Source: Paracoccus methylovorus (GTDB lineage: Bacteria > Pseudomonadota > Alphaproteobacteria > Rhodobacterales > Rhodobacteraceae). From it: 64,000 nucleotides of DNA. This document shows, in pieces, positions 9,421 to 17,855 of the stretch (its first letter is position 1; every line of letters begins with the position of its first letter). The notes under the pieces are model-generated. The model was not told the DNA's origin. It ran no database searches and saw nothing but the letters and a program-made list of their open reading frames with translations. The position numbers were made by a program, and so were the translations under genes. The stretch is taken from the NCBI RefSeq assembly GCF_016919705.1, contig NZ_CP070368.1, forward strand, positions 2,107,952 to 2,171,951. Direction: 5' to 3'.

Positions 9421-10379
9421 ACCGCTATGCCCGCCAGATGGTCCTGCCCGAGGTCGGCGCTGCCGGACAGGAACGCATCGCGGCCGCACAAGTGCTGGTT
9501 GTCGGCGCAGGCGGGCTGGGCGTGCCGGTGCTGCAATATCTGGCCGGCGCGGGCATCGGGCACATTACCCTGATCGATGCCGACACGGTCGAGGAAACCA
9601 ACCTGCACCGCCAGCCGCTTTATCGCATGAAGGACATCGGACTGCCCAAGGTCCGCGCCGCGGCGCAGGCCGTGACACGGCTGAACCCTTCGGTCGAAAT
9701 CAACGTGCTGGTCGACCAGCTGACACCGCTGAACGCAGCCGATCTGGCGGCGGCGGCGGATCTGGTGCTGGATTGCGCCGACAGCTACGCCGCCAGCTAT
9801 ACGCTGTCGGATGCGTGCCTTGCGGCGGGAAAACCGCTGATCTCGGCCTCGGCGCTGGGTCTTGCGGGCTATGTTGGCGGCTTTTGCGGCGGCGCGCCCA
9901 GCCTGCGCGCACTGTTCCCAGACCCGCCCGACAGCGGCCAGACCTGCGCCACCGCGGGCGTGCTGGGCCCGGTGGTCGGGATGCTCGGCTGCATTCAGGC
10001 GCAGATGGCGTTGCGGCTGCTGCTGGGACTGACCCCCTCGCCCTTGGGTGAATTCATCCGCTTCGACAACGGCCGCTTCACTCAATTCCGCTTTGATACC
10101 GCGCCCGAAGCGCCGGGTCCGCGCTTTGTCGCCCGCGAAGAGATTCGCGACTCCGACCTCGTCATCGACCTGCGCCCTCAGAACGAGGCACCGCGCAAAG
10201 CCACCCCCGACGCGTTGCGCATCCCCGGTTACGGCCCGACCGGCCCCCTGCCCAAAACCGGCCAGCGCGTGGTGCTGGCCTGCCGTTCCGGCCTGCGCTC
10301 ATGGCGCGCCGCCGACGCCCTGTCCCGCCGCTGGAACGGCGAGATCACCCTTCTTGCCCTTGGAGACGACGACCAATGA
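9417..10379 (+). CDS. thiF: ThiS adenylyltransferase (HesA/MoeB/ThiF) with rhodanese-like tail
   Basis: 320 residues. The E1-like domain has VLVVGAGGLGVPVLQYLAGAG for ATP, TNLHRQPLY and LVLDCADSYA. Near 180 there is SGQTCATAGVLGP with a Cys at the usual ThiF/MoeB position. The C-terminal about 80 residues resemble a rhodanese domain ending at VVLACRSGLRSWRAADAL, with a Cys in the expected active loop. This could supply sulfur to the adenylated ThiS, which would explain why no separate ThiI rhodanese is in the operon. A MoeB-like role cannot be excluded, but the position between thiE and thiY favours ThiF. Confidence 0.88.
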   Translation: MNRYARQMVLPEVGAAGQERIAAAQVLVVGAGGLGVPVLQYLAGAGIGHITLIDADTVEETNLHRQPLYRMKDIGLPKVRAAAQAVTRLNPSVEINVLVDQLTPLNAADLAAAADLVLDCADSYAASYTLSDACLAAGKPLISASALGLAGYVGGFCGGAPSLRALFPDPPDSGQTCATAGVLGPVVGMLGCIQAQMALRLLLGLTPSPLGEFIRFDNGRFTQFRFDTAPEAPGPRFVAREEIRDSDLVIDLRPQNEAPRKATPDALRIPGYGPTGPLPKTGQRVVLACRSGLRSWRAADALSRRWNGEITLLALGDDDQ

Positions 10380-11329
10380 AACATTTCGCCCTCGCCGCCG
10401 CCTTCGCCACCCTGGCCCTGCCCGCGCTGGCCCAGGATCCGGCCCAGGACAAGGTCACGCTGATCCTCGACTGGTTCGTGAACCCCGACCATGCCCCGAT
10501 CATCGTCGCCCAGGAAAAAGGCTTCTTCGCCGATGAAGGGCTGCAGGTCGAGATCGTCGCCCCCGCAGACCCCGCGGACCCGCCAAAACTGGTCGCCGCC
10601 GGCAAGGCCGATTACGCCATCAGCTACCAACCGCAGTTGCATCTGCAAGTGCACGAGGGGCTGCCGCTGAAACGTGTCGGCACGCTGATCGCGACACCCC
10701 TGAATTGCCTGATGGTCAAGGCCGACGGCCCAGTGCAGGAAATCGCAGACCTCAAGGGCAGGAAAATCGGCTACTCCGTCTCAGGTGTGGAAGAGGCGCT
10801 GGTGGGCCAGATCCTCAAGACGGCCGGCCTGACCATGCAGGATGTCGAGATGGTGAACGTGAACTGGTCGCTTTCGCCCGCCCTGATCGCCGGGCAGGTC
10901 GATGCCACCATCGGCGCCTACCGCAACTTCGAACTGACCCAGATGCGGCTGGAAGGCGCCGAAGGTCGTTGCTTCTTTGTCGAGGAACAGGGCGTTCCGA
11001 CCTATGACGAACTGATCTTCGTCGCCAATCCCGCCAAGATGGACCCCGACCGCACCCGTCGCATGTTGCATGCGGTCGAACGTGGCGCGCAATACATGGT
11101 CAACCACCCCGACGAAAGCTGGGAACTGTTCTCGGCCACCGCCCCGGATTTGCGCGATGAACTGAACGCGCAGGCATGGCAGGACACGCTGCCCCGCTTC
11201 TCGCAAAGCCCCGCCGCGCTGGATCAGGGCCGCTACGCCCGGTTCGAAAGCTTCCTGCACGACGCCGGTCTGGTGGACAGCGTGCTGCCCGTCTCGGATC
11301 TGGCGCTGGATGTGGGGGCAGAGCAATGA
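10376..11329 (+). CDS. thiY: ThiY-type pyrimidine precursor binding protein (ABC)
   Basis: 317 residues with a Sec signal peptide (AAAFATLALPALAQD), so periplasmic. It belongs to the NMT1/THI5-like family: LDWFVNPDHAPIIVAQEKGFF, ADYAISYQPQL and GAYRNFELTQM. The family includes yeast Thi5 and bacterial ThiY, which bind HMP or formylaminopyrimidine. Its genes for permease (thiX) and ATPase (thiZ) follow two genes later. ATG 10376 overlaps the thiF stop. Confidence 0.9.
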   Translation: MKHFALAAAFATLALPALAQDPAQDKVTLILDWFVNPDHAPIIVAQEKGFFADEGLQVEIVAPADPADPPKLVAAGKADYAISYQPQLHLQVHEGLPLKRVGTLIATPLNCLMVKADGPVQEIADLKGRKIGYSVSGVEEALVGQILKTAGLTMQDVEMVNVNWSLSPALIAGQVDATIGAYRNFELTQMRLEGAEGRCFFVEEQGVPTYDELIFVANPAKMDPDRTRRMLHAVERGAQYMVNHPDESWELFSATAPDLRDELNAQAWQDTLPRFSQSPAALDQGRYARFESFLHDAGLVDSVLPVSDLALDVGAEQ

Positions 11330-12000
11330 CAGGCTACGGGGACGCCTTCGCGGCCTGGCGGGCGGCGGCGCAACCGGATTGGGACGCCTATACCCGCCAC
11401 CCCTTTGTCGAAGGGCTGCGTGACGGAACCCTGCCGCAGTCCTGCTTCCTGACATATCTGGTGCAGGACTATCTGTTTTTGCAGAATTTTTCCCGCGCAT
11501 GGGCGCTGGCCATCGTCAAAGCCGGCGATCTGGACGAGATGCGGGCCTGTTCCGCGACCGTCCACACGCTCTTGGATCACGAGATGGGCCTGCATGTCCA
11601 GACCTGCGCCCGCGCCGGCATGGGCCCCGAGGTGCTGGCCAACGCGCAAGAGGCCGTCACGAATATCGCCTATACGCGCTATGTGCTCGAGGCGGGCTAT
11701 TCGGGCGATTTCCTCGACCTGCTGGCGGCGCTGATGCCCTGCGTGCTGGGCTATGGCGAAATCGGACTGCGGCTCGCGCAAGAGGTCGCGCCCGACACGC
11801 CCTATCGCGAATGGATCGACACCTATGCCGGGGCGGAATATCAGGCCGCCTGCCACTCTGCCGGCACCTTGCTGGACAGTGCCATTCTCAAACGGCTCGG
11901 CCCGGCACCGGAACAAAGCCCGCGCTGGACCAAGCTGTCGCAACGCTTCGCCACAGCCACGCGGCTGGAAGTCAGCTTTTGGGAGCTTGGGCGCGAATGA
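11326..12000 (+). CDS. tenA: aminopyrimidine aminohydrolase / thiaminase II (TenA)
   Basis: 224 residues, the usual TenA length. It hydrolyses aminomethylpyrimidine from degraded thiamine to HMP. FLTYLVQDYLFLQNFSRA carries the conserved Asp and Tyr; ALMPCVLGYGEIG holds the catalytic Cys region. Sitting between the ThiY binding protein and its transporter subunits, it supports salvage of thiamine breakdown products. It overlaps both neighbours by ATGA junctions. Confidence 0.94.
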   Translation: MTGYGDAFAAWRAAAQPDWDAYTRHPFVEGLRDGTLPQSCFLTYLVQDYLFLQNFSRAWALAIVKAGDLDEMRACSATVHTLLDHEMGLHVQTCARAGMGPEVLANAQEAVTNIAYTRYVLEAGYSGDFLDLLAALMPCVLGYGEIGLRLAQEVAPDTPYREWIDTYAGAEYQAACHSAGTLLDSAILKRLGPAPEQSPRWTKLSQRFATATRLEVSFWELGRE

Positions 12001-12788
12001 CCCCCGCCGCCACCGTCCGGGGCCGCGCCTGGGTCGGCGAGACGTCGCTCTTCGCGCATGTCGAACTGGTGCTCGACCCGGGCGGCTGGACCTGCCTGCT
12101 CGGCCCCTCGGGCGTGGGCAAATCGACGATCCTGCGTCTGATCGCAGGGCTGGAAACCGGCGCCCGTTTCGAAGGCGAGGTGATGCGCAACCGCCCAGTC
12201 GCCCTGATGGCGCAGGACCCCGGCCTGATCCCATGGCTCGACGTGACCGGCAATGTCACGCTGGGCGCACGCCTTCGGGGCACTCTGCCGGCTTCTTTCG
12301 TGCCCAAATATCCCGGGGGACGCCAGAGCGGCCCCGTCGAGGGGCCGGTCCGGCGGAGGGCAGAGCCCCCGGCCGACCCCGCCACCCGCGCGGCAGGGCT
12401 GATCGAGGCCGTGGGACTGACCGAACGCGCCCACCACCTGCCGGCAAAACTTTCAGGCGGTCAGCGCCAGCGCGTAGCCCTTGCCCGAACCCTGTTCGAG
12501 GACCGGCCGCTGGTGCTGCTCGATGAGCCCTTTTCGGCGCTCGACGCGCGCACAAGGGCGCAAATGCAGGACCTGTCGGCACGATTGTTCGATACGCGCA
12601 CGGTGCTTCTTGTCACCCATGACCCGGCCGAGGCCGCGCGGTTGGGCGACCGCATCCTCCTGCTGCATGAAACCGGGCTGACCGAATGGTCCATCCCGAC
12701 CCCCCGGCCGAAAGGCGCCGCCCGGCCCTATGACGCACCCGAGGTGCTGGCCCTGCAAGCCGACCTGATGCGGGGGATGATGGCATGA
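11997..12788 (+). CDS. thiZ: ABC transporter ATPase ThiZ
   Basis: 263 residues. Walker A GPSGVGKST (37-45), Q-loop MAQDPGLIPW, signature LSGGQRQRVALAR, Walker B LVLLDEPFSALD and the H-loop LLVTHDPAEA are all intact. It powers the ThiXYZ importer. About 30 residues between GARLRG and the helix AAGLIEAVG (roughly 96-128, rich in Pro, Gly and Arg) have no counterpart in typical ATPases of this group. They coincide with a GC-rich repeat-like DNA insert described separately. The reading frame is kept, so the gene is probably functional. Confidence 0.9.
   Translation: MTPAATVRGRAWVGETSLFAHVELVLDPGGWTCLLGPSGVGKSTILRLIAGLETGARFEGEVMRNRPVALMAQDPGLIPWLDVTGNVTLGARLRGTLPASFVPKYPGGRQSGPVEGPVRRRAEPPADPATRAAGLIEAVGLTERAHHLPAKLSGGQRQRVALARTLFEDRPLVLLDEPFSALDARTRAQMQDLSARLFDTRTVLLVTHDPAEAARLGDRILLLHETGLTEWSIPTPRPKGAARPYDAPEVLALQADLMRGMMA
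12285..12380 (+). repeat. GC-rich palindromic repeat-like insert inside thiZ
   Basis: Contains CGTGCCCAAATATCCCGGGG, then a perfect hairpin CGGCCCC-GTCGA-GGGGCCG (12329-12347), then GGAGGGCAGAGCCCCCGGCC, another inverted arrangement. The composition and the low-complexity peptide it encodes differ from the rest of thiZ. It resembles, from memory, an intergenic palindromic element common in Rhodobacteraceae. Only one copy is seen in this window, so its identity as a repeat family is inferred. Confidence 0.45.
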
Positions 12789-13516
12789 AGACCACCGCCG
12801 CGCTGATTGTCGCCATGCTGGCGCTTTGGCAGGGGATCATCTGGCTGGCCGGAATGCCGTCCTTTCTGCTGCCCTCCCCGATGGCGGTTCTGGAGGCGCT
12901 GTGGCTGAACCGGGCCGAGATCGCCCGCCATGCCGGTTTTACCCTGGCGGAAGTGGTGCTGGGCTTTGCGCTTGGCTCGGCTCTTGGCGCCATGCTGGCG
13001 ATCGCCATGGGATTTTCGGAACGGCTGACCGGCGTCTTGCGACCCATCCTGACCTTCAGCCAGACCATCCCGGTCTTTGCGCTGGCACCGATCCTGACAC
13101 TGTGGCTGGGCTTCGGCATGGCGCCCAAGATCGCCATGACCGTGCTTATCGTGTTCTTCCCGGTGGCCAGCGCCTTTCTGGACGGGCTGATGCGGACCCC
13201 TCGGCCGGCGCTGGATCTGGCGCAGGTCATGGGGGCCAGTCGCATCCGCATCATGCGCCACCTGCGTATCCCGGCAGCCCTGCCCAGCCTAGCCACCGGC
13301 CTGAGGCTGGCGGCGGTCTATGCCCCCATCGGCGCGGTGATCGGCGAATGGGTGGGCGGCGCGCGCGGTCTTGGCGCGCTGATGATCCATGCCAATGGCC
13401 GGATGAAGACCGATCTGGTCTTTGCCGCCCTGCTGGTGCTGTCGGTATTGACGGTGATCTTCGCGCGCATTGTTGCCGTCGCGCTGCACCGGCTGCTAAG
13501 GCGCTATGGCGTCTAG
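12785..13516 (+). CDS. thiX: ABC transporter permease ThiX
   Basis: 243 residues, mostly membrane helices, starting with an N-terminal helix and PSFLLPSP. It has the BPD permease coupling segment EAA-like LDLAQVMGASRIRIMRHLRIPAALPSL. It belongs to the SsuC/TauC-type permeases that pair with NMT1/THI5-like binding proteins. It is the last gene of the thiamine operon. Its end overlaps the 3' end of the convergent mobA by four bases. Confidence 0.92.
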   Translation: MKTTAALIVAMLALWQGIIWLAGMPSFLLPSPMAVLEALWLNRAEIARHAGFTLAEVVLGFALGSALGAMLAIAMGFSERLTGVLRPILTFSQTIPVFALAPILTLWLGFGMAPKIAMTVLIVFFPVASAFLDGLMRTPRPALDLAQVMGASRIRIMRHLRIPAALPSLATGLRLAAVYAPIGAVIGEWVGGARGLGALMIHANGRMKTDLVFAALLVLSVLTVIFARIVAVALHRLLRRYGV

Positions 13517-14115
13517 ATCAGCCGCTCGGCCCGGGCCAGATCCTCGGGGGTGTTGAGGTTCAGGAACGGGTCCACCGGACGGCTGTCGAACACTGCGCGC
13601 CCCGGATCATGGGCCGCCGCGAACTGACCGATCCGGTGCAGCCCGGATTCCAACGCCTCATGCAATTCGTCGCGTAGCGACACGGGCCAAAGCGCGCAGG
13701 TCGGATGGTCGCGCAATTCGCCGCTTTCATCCGCACTGGCGGCGATGGCGACGCCCGAGCGGCCGCGCGCCTCTTGCAGGCGATGCAGCAGGTCCTCGGG
13801 CAGGAAGGGCGTATCGACGCTGACGCTGACCACACTGTCCGCGCCTTCGCCCGCCGCCCACTCCATGCCGGCCAGCACCCCGGCCAGCGGTCCGGCAAAG
13901 CCGCCGATACTATCCGCGATCACCGGCAATCCGTATGCCGCGAATTGCCCGGGCTCGCCATTGGCATTGATGGCAAGCCGCCCGCATTGCGGCGCAAGCC
14001 GCCCGATCACCCGATCAAGCAGCGTTTCGCCCGCCAGCACCCGCAGGGCCTTGTTGCCGCCGCCCATGCGGCTGGACAGCCCCCCGGCCAGAATGATGGC
14101 AGGCGGCAGGCTCAT
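13513..14115 (-). CDS. mobA: molybdenum cofactor guanylyltransferase
   Basis: 200 residues. The nucleotide-binding start IILAGGLSSRMGGGNKAL, the metal-binding VSVDTPFLP region and LNLNTPEDLARAE at the end identify MobA. It adds GMP to molybdopterin to make the bis-MGD cofactor, which the formate dehydrogenase at 44.8 kb requires. It is the last gene of a leftward run with the hypothetical gene and ABC genes to its right, each joined by four-base overlaps. Confidence 0.93.
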   Translation of the reverse strand: MSLPPAIILAGGLSSRMGGGNKALRVLAGETLLDRVIGRLAPQCGRLAINANGEPGQFAAYGLPVIADSIGGFAGPLAGVLAGMEWAAGEGADSVVSVSVDTPFLPEDLLHRLQEARGRSGVAIAASADESGELRDHPTCALWPVSLRDELHEALESGLHRIGQFAAAHDPGRAVFDSRPVDPFLNLNTPEDLARAERLI

Positions 14116-14705
14116 TTCAGGCCCGCCTGGACGGCGCGCGCCAGGGCAAACACCCGCTGCTCAAGGATGACCGGGGTTTCGCAGACATAGGTCAGCGCCT
14201 GCTGGCGGTCCTGAAAGATGCGCATATCCCAGTCGAGCCGTTCTTCCTCGGCGTCGATGGCATCGAAATCGGGCGCTTCGGCCTTTTGCATCTCTTCCAT
14301 CTTCCCGCGATGATCTTCGATCCTTTGTGCCAGATCGACCTGCTTATGGCCATAGCGGGCAATGCCGGCGATCAGCGCGGCGCGGTGCGGCTCGACCCGG
14401 TCGAAGATCGCGACCATCAGCGCGGTCAACTCCTCGTTATCCGCGCCTTTGACGAAATCGGCGATCTCAGCCTCGGCGTCGGCCAGCGGCAGGCGGCGCT
14501 GCTCCAGCCGGTCGGCCAGCGCGGCGATTTCGGGCTTGCGGGCCAGTTCGCGCGCAGCCTCGTCCGGCTCGGGCCCGCTCCACATCTGCCCCAACGACAG
14601 ATGCGGCTGCTTGCGCTGCACGCACGGCCAGTCGGGATCGGTGCCGTTTTCCGCATGCGCCGCGGGCGCGGCCAGCAGGCATACCGCCAGAACCAGATAT
14701 TTCAT
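14112..14705 (-). CDS. hypothetical periplasmic protein, helical
   Basis: 197 residues from ATG 14705, which has a strong AAGGGGGGAG site. It has a signal peptide (KYLVLAVCLLAAPAAHAEN) and a mature part that is nearly all charged helix (ELARKPEIAALADRLEQR, RIEDHRGKMEEMQKAEAP). Two cysteines (WPCVQRK, YVCETP) could form a disulfide. I do not recognise a function. It overlaps the ABC-2 permease gene upstream and mobA downstream, so it belongs to the xox-associated transport operon. Confidence 0.75.
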   Translation of the reverse strand: MKYLVLAVCLLAAPAAHAENGTDPDWPCVQRKQPHLSLGQMWSGPEPDEAARELARKPEIAALADRLEQRRLPLADAEAEIADFVKGADNEELTALMVAIFDRVEPHRAALIAGIARYGHKQVDLAQRIEDHRGKMEEMQKAEAPDFDAIDAEEERLDWDMRIFQDRQQALTYVCETPVILEQRVFALARAVQAGLK

Positions 14706-15520
14706 GCTCCCCCCTTTCTGCGGGCCCAAAGCCCCTTGGCCGGATCATACATGAAGACCGCCCCTGCAAAGAACAGGATCAGGCAACCCGACACCACCAA
14801 GAAGGACAGAAGATCGAAGCGCGCGTAAAGGGCAAAGCGGATCAACTCAACCGCATGGGTGAAGGGGTTGATGGCGCAGATGTCATGCAAGAGCGTCGAA
14901 CTTTCGTTCATTCGCCACAGCGGATAAAGCGCGCTGGAGGCGAAAAACATCGGGAAGATGACGAAATTCATCACGCCGGCAAAGTTTTCCAGCTGCCGGA
15001 TGGTCGAAGACAGGAACAACCCCATCGCCCCGAACATCAGCCCGGTCAGAAACAGCGCCGGCAGCGCGGTCAGATAGCCGATGACGGGCGGGCGCACGTC
15101 CCAGAACCATGCAATGGCCAGAAAGACATAGACTTGGATAAGCGACACGATCACCCCCGCGACAAGCTTGCTGGCCAAAAGGAACCAGCGCGGAAACGGG
15201 CTGACCAGCAAGGTGCGCATCGCCCCGGTCTCGCGGTCGTAGACCATCGAAAGCGACGACTGCATGCCGTTGAACAACTGGATCATCGCACAAAGTCCGG
15301 GCGTCACATAGACCTCGTAAAGCACATAGGTCTGATAGGGCGGTGTGATCGACAGGCCCAGAACCGCGCGAAAGCCGGCGGCAAAGATGAAAAGCCACAC
15401 CAAGGGCCGCACCAGCGCGGCAAGGAAGCGACCGCGCTGGCTGACAAAGCGCAGCGTTTCGCGCCGGGCAATGCCTGAAAAGGCGGTCAGCCACATGCGC
15501 GGCGTCAGTCGGTGGCTCAT
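14702..15520 (-). CDS. ABC-2 type permease of the PQQ-dehydrogenase-associated transporter
   Basis: 272 residues with six predicted membrane helices, among them LVRPLVWLFIFAAGFRAVLGL and LPALFLTGLMFGAMGLFL. SSALYPLW and INPFTHAVELIRFALY are ABC-2 permease features. This exporter-type permease family is found next to PQQ-dependent alcohol dehydrogenase genes in many methylotrophs. It overlaps the ATPase gene by four bases. The cargo is unknown. Confidence 0.86.
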   Translation of the reverse strand: MSHRLTPRMWLTAFSGIARRETLRFVSQRGRFLAALVRPLVWLFIFAAGFRAVLGLSITPPYQTYVLYEVYVTPGLCAMIQLFNGMQSSLSMVYDRETGAMRTLLVSPFPRWFLLASKLVAGVIVSLIQVYVFLAIAWFWDVRPPVIGYLTALPALFLTGLMFGAMGLFLSSTIRQLENFAGVMNFVIFPMFFASSALYPLWRMNESSTLLHDICAINPFTHAVELIRFALYARFDLLSFLVVSGCLILFFAGAVFMYDPAKGLWARRKGGA

Positions 15521-16236
15521 ACCTGCTCTCCGGTCAGGCGCAGGAAAGTGGCGGTCAGATCGTCGCCTCCGATCTGTCCGGCATTGCCATGCGCCAGCAC
15601 CTCGCCCTTGTGCAGGATGACCAGTCCGTCCTCGGGGCGGATTTCGTCAAGGATATGCGTGGCCCAAAGCGCCGAAACGCCGCCGCGCGTCAGCTCGCGG
15701 GTCAGGGCCACCACCTCGGCACGGGATTTCACGTCCAGCCCCACGGTGGCCTCGTCCAGCAGCAGGATCTGGGGCCGGTGGATCAGCGCGCGGGCGATCT
15801 CGGCGCGGCGCTGCTGTCCGCCCGACAGCGCCGAGACCTTGGCATCCAGCCGGTCCGACAGGTCCACCTGCGCCAGCACTTCGACGGCGCGCACCCGCGC
15901 CTCGCGCCGGGGGATGCCATGCAGGGCCGCATGATATTCCATGTTCTGCGCCACGGTCAGGTCGGCATCCAGCGCACGGGACTGGAACACCACGCCCAGC
16001 CGTGCCAATGCGGCGCCGGGTTTGTGCCGCAGGTCATGGCCTGCAACCTCGATCCGCCCCGAGCGATTGTCGTAAAGCCGGGTGATCAGTGAAAACAGCG
16101 TGGTCTTGCCCGCGCCGTTCACACCAAGAAGCGCGGTAAAACCGCCGCGCGGCACCGTCAGCGACACGTCCTTCAACGCCTGAAAGCTGCCGAAATTGTG
16201 GCTGACATTCTGTATGGAAAGCGCGTCTTGCGGCAT
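15517..16236 (-). CDS. ABC transporter ATPase of the PQQ-dehydrogenase-associated transporter
   Basis: 239 residues from ATG 16236. An in-frame GTG at 16269 would add 11 residues and has AAAGG directly before it, so the start is uncertain. Walker A is GVNGAGKTT, the signature is [13 protein letters not shown], Walker B is ILLLDEATVGLD, and the H-loop lies in LWATHILDE. The form with GVNGAGKTT and VGLD is typical of ABC-2 exporter ATPases (NatA/DRA type). Its partner is the permease that overlaps its end. Confidence 0.88.
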   Translation of the reverse strand: MPQDALSIQNVSHNFGSFQALKDVSLTVPRGGFTALLGVNGAGKTTLFSLITRLYDNRSGRIEVAGHDLRHKPGAALARLGVVFQSRALDADLTVAQNMEYHAALHGIPRREARVRAVEVLAQVDLSDRLDAKVSALSGGQQRRAEIARALIHRPQILLLDEATVGLDVKSRAEVVALTRELTRGGVSALWATHILDEIRPEDGLVILHKGEVLAHGNAGQIGGDDLTATFLRLTGEQV

Positions 16237-16272
16237 TTGACGGAGGCGGAGCCCAAGGGCCCCGCGCACCCT

Positions 16273-16851
16273 TTACTGGATATTGAACACAGCCTGTTGG
16301 GTTTCACCATGCGAGCCGGGGATCGACAGCGTATAGCGGCCGGGAACAATGGCGATAAAGCTGAACGTGGCGGTGCCGGCATCGTCGAATTCCAGCGAAT
16401 GCACGCCCATGGGTCGGATCTCGATGTCATTGATCACGATCTCGTTAACCCAGACGGCGCGGAAGAAGTCGCCGCCCGAAAGTGCCAGTTCCTGACTGCC
16501 ATCGGCGTTGATGTCGATGCGGTAGTAGCCGCCCGATTTCAGCTTGTATTCGTCCGTTGCGACCGGCTGCCCCGACGCCAGCGTCAGCGGAGCGAGATCG
16601 GTGCGGTTATCGCGCGCCAGAAGCCCCGAGAAACCATAGTCGAACTTGGCACCCGCCTCATGCACGCCCGCTTCGCCGCCGGCATCATCGCCATCGTCGT
16701 CGTCATCATCATCGTCGTCCTGTTCGGCGGCGGCAGCACCATCGGCCGCGGCACCGGCCTCGGGGGTGCCGGCGTCCGGCGCGGTCTCTTGCGCCGTGGC
16801 AGGCGCGGCGAGCCCGGCCATAAGCAGCAGGATCGTCAGCAAACGGGTCAT
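16273..16851 (-). CDS. periplasmic protein with a nine-aspartate run, xox-associated
   Basis: 192 residues from ATG 16851; GGGAGG is seven bases upstream, which favours this over ATG 16857. A signal peptide (LLTILLLMAGLAAPATAQE) is followed by a low-complexity Ala/Gly/Glu linker and then EQDDDDDDDDDGDDAGGE. A folded C-terminal domain of about 120 residues is rich in beta strands (YYRIDINADGSQELALSGG, FSFIAIVPGRYTLSIPG) and resembles cupredoxin-like or Ig-like folds. An acidic run in the periplasm next to a metal-dependent methanol dehydrogenase invites a metal-binding role, but that is inference. It lies just upstream of the ABC ATPase gene. Confidence 0.78.
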   Translation of the reverse strand: MTRLLTILLLMAGLAAPATAQETAPDAGTPEAGAAADGAAAAEQDDDDDDDDDGDDAGGEAGVHEAGAKFDYGFSGLLARDNRTDLAPLTLASGQPVATDEYKLKSGGYYRIDINADGSQELALSGGDFFRAVWVNEIVINDIEIRPMGVHSLEFDDAGTATFSFIAIVPGRYTLSIPGSHGETQQAVFNIQ

Positions 16852-16880
16852 ATTCATTCCTCCCTCATTATCCTGTCGGT

Positions 16881-17846
16881 TCAGTTGGGTGCGACGACCA
16901 CGCCCCAGGGCTGCTGGCCCACGGGCACGGATTTGACGACGTTTAGCGCCGCCACGTCGATCACCGAGACATCGTTGGAATTGCCGTTCGTGGTGAACAG
17001 GTATTTCTCGTCCGGCGTGAATGCCATCTGCCAGACGCGCTGGCCGACCAGCAGATATTCCTCGACCTCGTCGGTCTCGCCGTTGATGACCGCCACGCGG
17101 TTGGCCGGACCCAGGGCGACAAAGACCTTCTTGCCGTCCTTGGTCACGCGCACGCCGACCGGCTGGATGGCCTCGGGCAAGACGCCGGGGATCTCGAAGC
17201 TGATCTTCTTGGTGATCTCCTGGGTAGCCGGGTCGATCACGCTGACCGTGCCGCCGATTTCCGAACTGACGTAAAGCTTGGTTCCGGCATCGTTGTATTG
17301 TGCGAAACGCGGGCGCGAATCCACCAGCACGTTGGCGAAGATCTCAAAGCTTTCGCTGTCGATGAAATGCGCCATGTTGGTGGTTTCCGAGGTGTTGATG
17401 ACCACCTTTCCATCGGGGCTGACGCCCATGCCCTCGGGTTCGACACCCACCGGGATCTCGGCCAGCACCTTGTGGGTCTGGGTATCGACCACGGTCACGA
17501 GGTTGTCGTCCTCGTTCGCGATATAAAGCGGATTGCCCGAGGGGTGCAGCACGAACAGCTCCGGGTCGGGACCCGAGGGCAGCGTGTGCATCTCTTCCAT
17601 GGTCTCGGGGTTGAACACCCGCACCAGATCGTCGTCCGAGGCGCAGACATACAGTTCCTTGCCGTCGGGGCTGATGGTGATGCCACGCGGACGTGCGCCG
17701 ACCGGATAGGTGCCGATCACCTCCAGCGTGTCGCTGTCCAGCACGGTGACGTCATTGCCTTTTTCATTGCTGACAAAGACCCGGTTCCCCAGCGCAGGCG
17801 AGGCGGCAATAAGGACGGGCAGACAGAGGGTCAGGAGCGTTCTCAT
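16881..17846 (-). CDS. PQQ-dependent catabolism-associated beta-propeller (YVTN family)
   Basis: 321 residues with a signal peptide and seven or more repeats of the YVTN/NHL pattern, such as VFVSNEKGNDVTVLDSDT, PRGITISPDGKELYV and YIANEDDNLVTVVDTQT. This is the secreted beta-propeller that accompanies PQQ-dependent alcohol dehydrogenase gene sets. Its function is not established. ATG 17846 has GAGGTG upstream, and nine bases separate it from the binding-protein gene at 17856. Confidence 0.88.
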   Translation of the reverse strand: MRTLLTLCLPVLIAASPALGNRVFVSNEKGNDVTVLDSDTLEVIGTYPVGARPRGITISPDGKELYVCASDDDLVRVFNPETMEEMHTLPSGPDPELFVLHPSGNPLYIANEDDNLVTVVDTQTHKVLAEIPVGVEPEGMGVSPDGKVVINTSETTNMAHFIDSESFEIFANVLVDSRPRFAQYNDAGTKLYVSSEIGGTVSVIDPATQEITKKISFEIPGVLPEAIQPVGVRVTKDGKKVFVALGPANRVAVINGETDEVEEYLLVGQRVWQMAFTPDEKYLFTTNGNSNDVSVIDVAALNVVKSVPVGQQPWGVVVAPN

Positions 17847-17855
17847 CTTTTCACC

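Noticed and set aside
16557..16823. His/Arg-rich plus-strand frame that looks like a metal-binding peptide
   Set aside because: It is the complement of the poly-aspartate stretch of the real minus-strand protein; the His/Arg repeats come from GATGAC-type codons read backwards.
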